Source: Entophlyctis helioformis
Taxonomy: Eukaryota > Chytridiomycota > Chytridiomycetes > Chytridiales > Chytriomycetaceae
Length of the DNA: 64,000 nt
Assembly (NCBI GenBank): GCA_025526915.1
Contig: JAHLKH010000003.1
Span: 124,001-188,000 of the forward strand
Reading direction: 5' to 3'
A program made the translations under genes and the position numbers. The notes under the pieces were generated by a model. That model saw only the letters and a program-made list of their open reading frames with translations, made no database searches and was not told the DNA's origin. Shown here one piece after another: positions 60,497-64,000 of the stretch; position 1 is the stretch's first letter, and each line of letters starts with the position of its first letter.

Positions 60497-61863
60497 ATGA
60501 GCGGACCACAGTTGAAGCCTGGCGAGGTCAACCTCGGCGTACGTGTGTCTGTCTGCTGGCTGGCTCGCTGGCTCGCTGGCTGGCTGGCTCGCTGGCTGCC
60601 TGCCTGCTTGCTTGCTTCCCTGTCCAGCCTGCTGCGCCCTGGCACTAGCAGGCCCGCTGCTTGTGACAGCCTCGACTGACCCGCCTGCTGCCTCCAACAC
60701 CCTTGTCATGCACCCCTGTCGGTGTCGCGGTTCGCTTCCCACTGCTCCTCGCTGCTGCTGCTGCTGCTGCCAACCACACCTGCAACCACCGACATCACTG
60801 GCCTGGCTGCAACGGCATGGCAACGGCATCTGCCCCTTACACACACACAGACCACCATCATGGCCGTCCGGTTTGCCGACGGCGTGGTTGTCGGCGCCGA
60901 CTCGCGGACGACCATGGGCTCGTACATTGGCAAGTCGTCCTTGCTCCCTGCCCCTTGCTCCCTCGCCTCGCCTGCCATACATGCTCGGCACCTGCTTGTC
61001 TAACATGGCTGCCTTGCACATGTGCGGTCGACTCGGGCACGGACAATGTCGACGACGCCGGCATGCAGCCAACCGTGTCACGGACAAGCTCACACAGGTC
61101 CACGAGCGCATCTTCTGCTGTCGCAGTGGATCTGCTGCCGACACGCAGGCCATTGCCGATATTGTACATTACTATCTGCAGGTCTTTAGGTGCGGTTCTC
61201 TCCGTCCTCTTCCATGCCATGCCATGCCATGCTTGCCATTCACGCCACATGAGATGCACGATGCACGTCGCGCTGACTCTTGCATTCAACGCGGATCTAT
61301 CGACATGCACCGTCATGGCTGTGTGGAATGGCAACGGCTTTGCACTCCTCAAAAACAGCGTGCAAGAGGGCAAGCTGCCTACTGTTCACACGGCGGCCAA
61401 CCTGTTCCAGAAGCTTGTCTACGACAACAAGGACAACCTCATGGCCGGTATCATCATTGGCGGATGGGATCCCGTCGACGGCCCGAGCGTGTACTCGATT
61501 CCTCTTGGCGGCTCGCTGCACAAGCGTCCGTTTGCCATTGGCGGCTCTGGATCCTCTTACATTTACGGCTACTGTGACGCGCATTTCAAGGACAACATGA
61601 CGCGCGACGAGGCGATTGAGTTTACCAAGAACTGTGCGTGCTGCGCTTCCTTGCTTGTGGTGACGGCGATGCGGTTTGCTGCAACTGTAGACTGACCGAC
61701 TGATTGCCTGCCGTTTGGACACTGATGGGATGCAGCCGTGTCGCTGGCCATGTCGAGAGACGGCTCGTCTGGCGGCACGATTCGCCTGGCTATCATCACC
61801 AAGGACAAGGTCGAGCGCATCTTTGTGCCTGGCGACAAGCTCCCCGCCTTCTGGGAGGGCTAG
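60497..61863 (+). CDS. PRE3: 20S proteasome subunit beta1 (caspase-like), PRE3/PSMB6
   Basis: Five exons (60497-60538, 60851-60929, 61069-61189, 61359-61633, 61736-61863) give 214 residues. Exon 1 encodes a 14-residue propeptide ending in Gly. Exon 2 starts exactly at the catalytic threonine ([20 protein letters not shown]). Then [58 protein letters not shown] and [12 protein letters not shown] identify beta1 over beta2 and beta5. Intron 2 is GC-AG (ATTG|GCAAGT). The propeptide is short, as in yeast Pre3. The protein is cleaved autocatalytically before Thr. Confidence 0.96.
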
Positions 61864-62132
61864 ATCAGCAGAGGAACCCAAATGCAAGCCAGCGAGATGC
61901 AGACTGCAGCATCTGGAAGCTCTTTCGTTTCGCCGCAACACGCTTTACAGTCTGTCGCAATGAATGCTTTGGAAACCAAGTGGATCACCAGGTGTCTGTC
62001 CAACCGTTCCTTGCTGCATGTTGCGCATGCCGTCTTTACCATTGTCGTGACTAGATTGCAAGAGGGAGAGGAGGAATGGAATGGAATGGAATGGCACGCC
62101 TCATGCTGCTGGATATGTGATTGTCTCGCTGG
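61864..62132. other. Short convergent intergenic region
   Basis: 269 bp between the PRE3 stop and the stop of the RS-rich gene. It includes a (TGGAA)n run (62076-62091). Nothing else seen. Confidence 0.6.
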
Positions 62133-63294
62133 TCACGGCGCTGGCGATCTTGACCGCGACGCAGAGCGTGACCCAGAGCGTGACCGTGAGCGCGACCGTG
62201 AGCGAGAAGGCGATCGTGTGCGACGATCCTCCGAGTCTCCCTCTCGGCTTTCCCGTTTGGGCGACGGCGACTTGGACGACGGTGCGCGGCTCTGATTGCG
62301 GCTCTGCTCGCGGCTCTTGGTGCCGCGACTGCTCGTCTGCCCATCCGAGGACCATTCGCCCTCTTCGTGATCCTCATCTCGGCCGGTCTTTGCCGGTTTC
62401 TCTTCCTTGGCGTCGCTGCCGCCCTTGTCTCTGTTGCTGCGGTCACTGCGATCACTGCGGTCACGATCGCGGCTCGTGTTTCTGTCCTTATCCCTGCCAG
62501 AGCTGCTCTGCCTGTGCCGGTCGCGGCGCTCGCGACGGTCACGACGGTCAGACCCGCTGCTGTCGTCCGTCTGAGACTCACTCTCGCTGCCACTGCTCCC
62601 ATCGCTGTCGCTCCTGCTGTCTGTGGACGCATCGCGGTCACGGTCACGGTCACGGTCGCCGTCGGCCTGATCGGATCGGCGCCGCTTGTGCCTGCTCTTC
62701 CTGTCCGACGACGACCGCTTCCTCTTCTTGTCCTTTCGGTCCTTGTCGCGGCTGCTGCTCTTCTTGGACTTTTTGGACTTGCTCTTGTCCTTGGACGACT
62801 TCTTGGACGACTTTTTGGAGCTGCTGTCCTTGGCGCTGCCGCGAGCCAGCTTTCCATTGCGTTCCAAGTCCAGCTGCTTCCGGTACTGCTCGACCCGCCA
62901 GGGCACACAAGAGTTAGACCGCTGCCCCGCTGTGCAAATGAGACGGCATGAGCAGGCGGGCTGCCCTGGTTCGTCGGGTTGGGGCGCAGCTGGACGCACC
63001 TCGAGCATGCTGGCCTCTGTGAAGCCCATGTCCTGCTGCTTCTTCTCCTTGAGCTCGCGAAACTCTTCCCAGGTCATGCCGTTCTTCTTGCGGGCCTCGA
63101 TGTAGTCTCTGTCGGTCAAGGGCACGCCATGTCAGCAGAATGCCAGCAGGATGCCAGCAGGATGCCAGCTGAATGCCAGCTGAATGCCAGCATGGCATCT
63201 GTTGAGTGCCTGTCTGTCCATCAGTCTGTCGGCAAGATGCAGCAAGCCTTGGACTGTTCACTGACCGAGCGCTGGATCCTGGATTCGCAGACAT
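62133..63294 (-). CDS. RS/RD-repeat nuclear protein, FAM133-like in layout
   Basis: Three exons: 63294-63266 (MSANPGSSA, donor GTCAGT), 63108 to about 63001, then about 62889-62133. The N-terminus RDYIEARKKNGMTWEEFRELK is the only ordered-looking part. The rest is a Lys/Ser-rich tract (KKSSKKSSKDKSKSKK), Arg/Asp repeats (DRDRDRDRD) and a C-terminal RS domain (SRSRSRSRSRSGSRSASR). RS proteins of this kind act in pre-mRNA splicing or nuclear speckles. The TWEEF segment recalls FAM133 (TWEEVKEQL), but I am not sure of homology. Confidence 0.72.
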
Positions 63295-63696
63295 TCCTGT
63301 GGCCTGCATACCAAGCCACGTCATGGCACAAGAGTCAGAAGCCTGTACGAACAGCCAGCGGGCGACGCACGCCTGCGAGCATGCCACCTACAGGTATGTG
63401 TCGCTGTTGAGTTGGTTGTGTGGATCCCCGGATCCGACAATTGACGGTCGAAATCACTGCGTGGAAATCGTATCACGTGACCATACACGTGACCAGACCT
63501 CCATCCCGCCACGGCCCACATCGATGCAATCCTCCCGATCGTCGTGAACAGCCGCACTCCTGTAAGCAGATGCGCGCCATCCAGCAGCTGTCAGTGCGGG
63601 CTGCTGACTCTTTGGTCGTCGTGCGATGCTCTGCACGCCCGGCCTTGCTTGTGCCGGCATGCCCTCGGCCCTTCTTCCCGACTGCTCAGGCATCTC
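63295..63696. promoter_or_regulatory. Divergent promoter with two CACGTGACC sites
   Basis: 402 bp between divergent genes. ATCACGTGACC (63473-63483) and ACACGTGACC (63485-63494) lie 13 bp apart, about 200 bp from each start codon. Confidence 0.5.
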
Positions 63697-64000
63697 ATGA
63701 TGAATCAGAGCTCGACTGGCGGCCGTGACAACGAGCCGTCGCCTGTCCTGGCAGTGCCGCCTTCGACGGCTCCTTCGACGGCGCCTGCGCCCCATGCACC
63801 GTCCGCTGCCTACGGCCACGACCACGGCCACGACCACGGCCACGACCACGGCCACACACTCGCTCCTGCCCCGTCGGCATCGACACTCGGTGCATCTCCG
63901 AGCGAAACGCCGTCCGACGTCAGCTCGTACCATCCACACCCCGTGCTGGCTGGCGAGCCACCGCTGCTGCATCCACAGGCCTCGTATCCGCCGTATCCAC
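63697..64000 (+). CDS. 5' end of a Pro/Ser/His-rich protein, cut by the window edge
   Basis: Two adjacent ATGs (63697, 63700) open a frame that runs to the window end without a stop (101 codons). It is rich in Pro, Ala, Ser and His, with a GHDHGHDHGHDHGH repeat at 63814-63855 and PPYP near the edge. It resembles a disordered N-terminus; the rest is outside, so no identity can be given. The His/Asp repeat could bind metal ions, which is speculation. Confidence 0.6.
   Translation, partial: MMNQSSTGGRDNEPSPVLAVPPSTAPSTAPAPHAPSAAYGHDHGHDHGHDHGHTLAPAPSASTLGASPSETPSDVSSYHPHPVLAGEPPLLHPQASYPPYP
63814..63855 (+). repeat. 12-bp tandem repeat coding for (GHDH)n
   Basis: Three and a half copies of GGCCACGACCAC in frame. 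Confidence 0.9.

Overview
The window is nuclear DNA of a flagellated, early-diverging fungus, most likely a chytrid. It has dense genes with many short GT-AG introns (about 50-150 nt, some GC-AG). Fungus-type genes (a Kch1/Prm6-family protein, a two-finger siderophore-type GATA factor, an ELO elongase) sit beside axonemal genes (CFAP44, CFAP20DC) that non-flagellated fungi have lost. Gene models are my own splicing of open frames and protein similarity recognised from memory; no searches were run.

Region 1 (1-12.9 kb): the 3' end of an unknown gene, then CFAP20DC (minus) and CFAP44 (plus), divergent flagellar genes whose start codons are 112 bp apart. CFAP44 has a one-base frameshift at about 6,420. 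Region 2 (13-18.5 kb): a TGDS-like dehydratase and three small single-pass membrane proteins, two of which have PPxY motifs. Region 3 (18.9-27 kb): a Kch1-type protein and a SreA/Urbs1-type GATA factor with a 17-bp tandem duplication compensated by an extra C. Region 4 (27-40 kb): a secreted alpha/beta hydrolase, an ABCC transporter, an ELO elongase and a DDX21-type helicase.

Region 5 (40-57.5 kb) is an accessory island between housekeeping genes. On the minus strand it carries an XPG/FEN1-like nuclease frame followed, in the same reading frame after one TAA and 18 nt, by a very large multi-exon gene. The C-terminus of that gene has the three RuvC motifs and CxxC...CxxC finger of TnpB/Fanzor RNA-guided nucleases. 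Just upstream sits a complete Ty3-type chromodomain LTR retrotransposon (48-54.6 kb) with identical LTRs and a 5-bp target duplication, inserted between the XPG-like gene and a divergent unknown gene. This XPG-like plus Fanzor-like pair is the most interesting item in the window.

Region 6 (57.5-64 kb): ribosomal protein uS15 (RPS13) with its last 11 residues in a distant second exon, a DCAF7/WDR68 WD40 protein, proteasome beta1 (PRE3/PSMB6), an RS-rich nuclear protein and the start of a His/Pro-rich gene. Perfect CACGTG palindromes occur in several host promoters and three times in each LTR.
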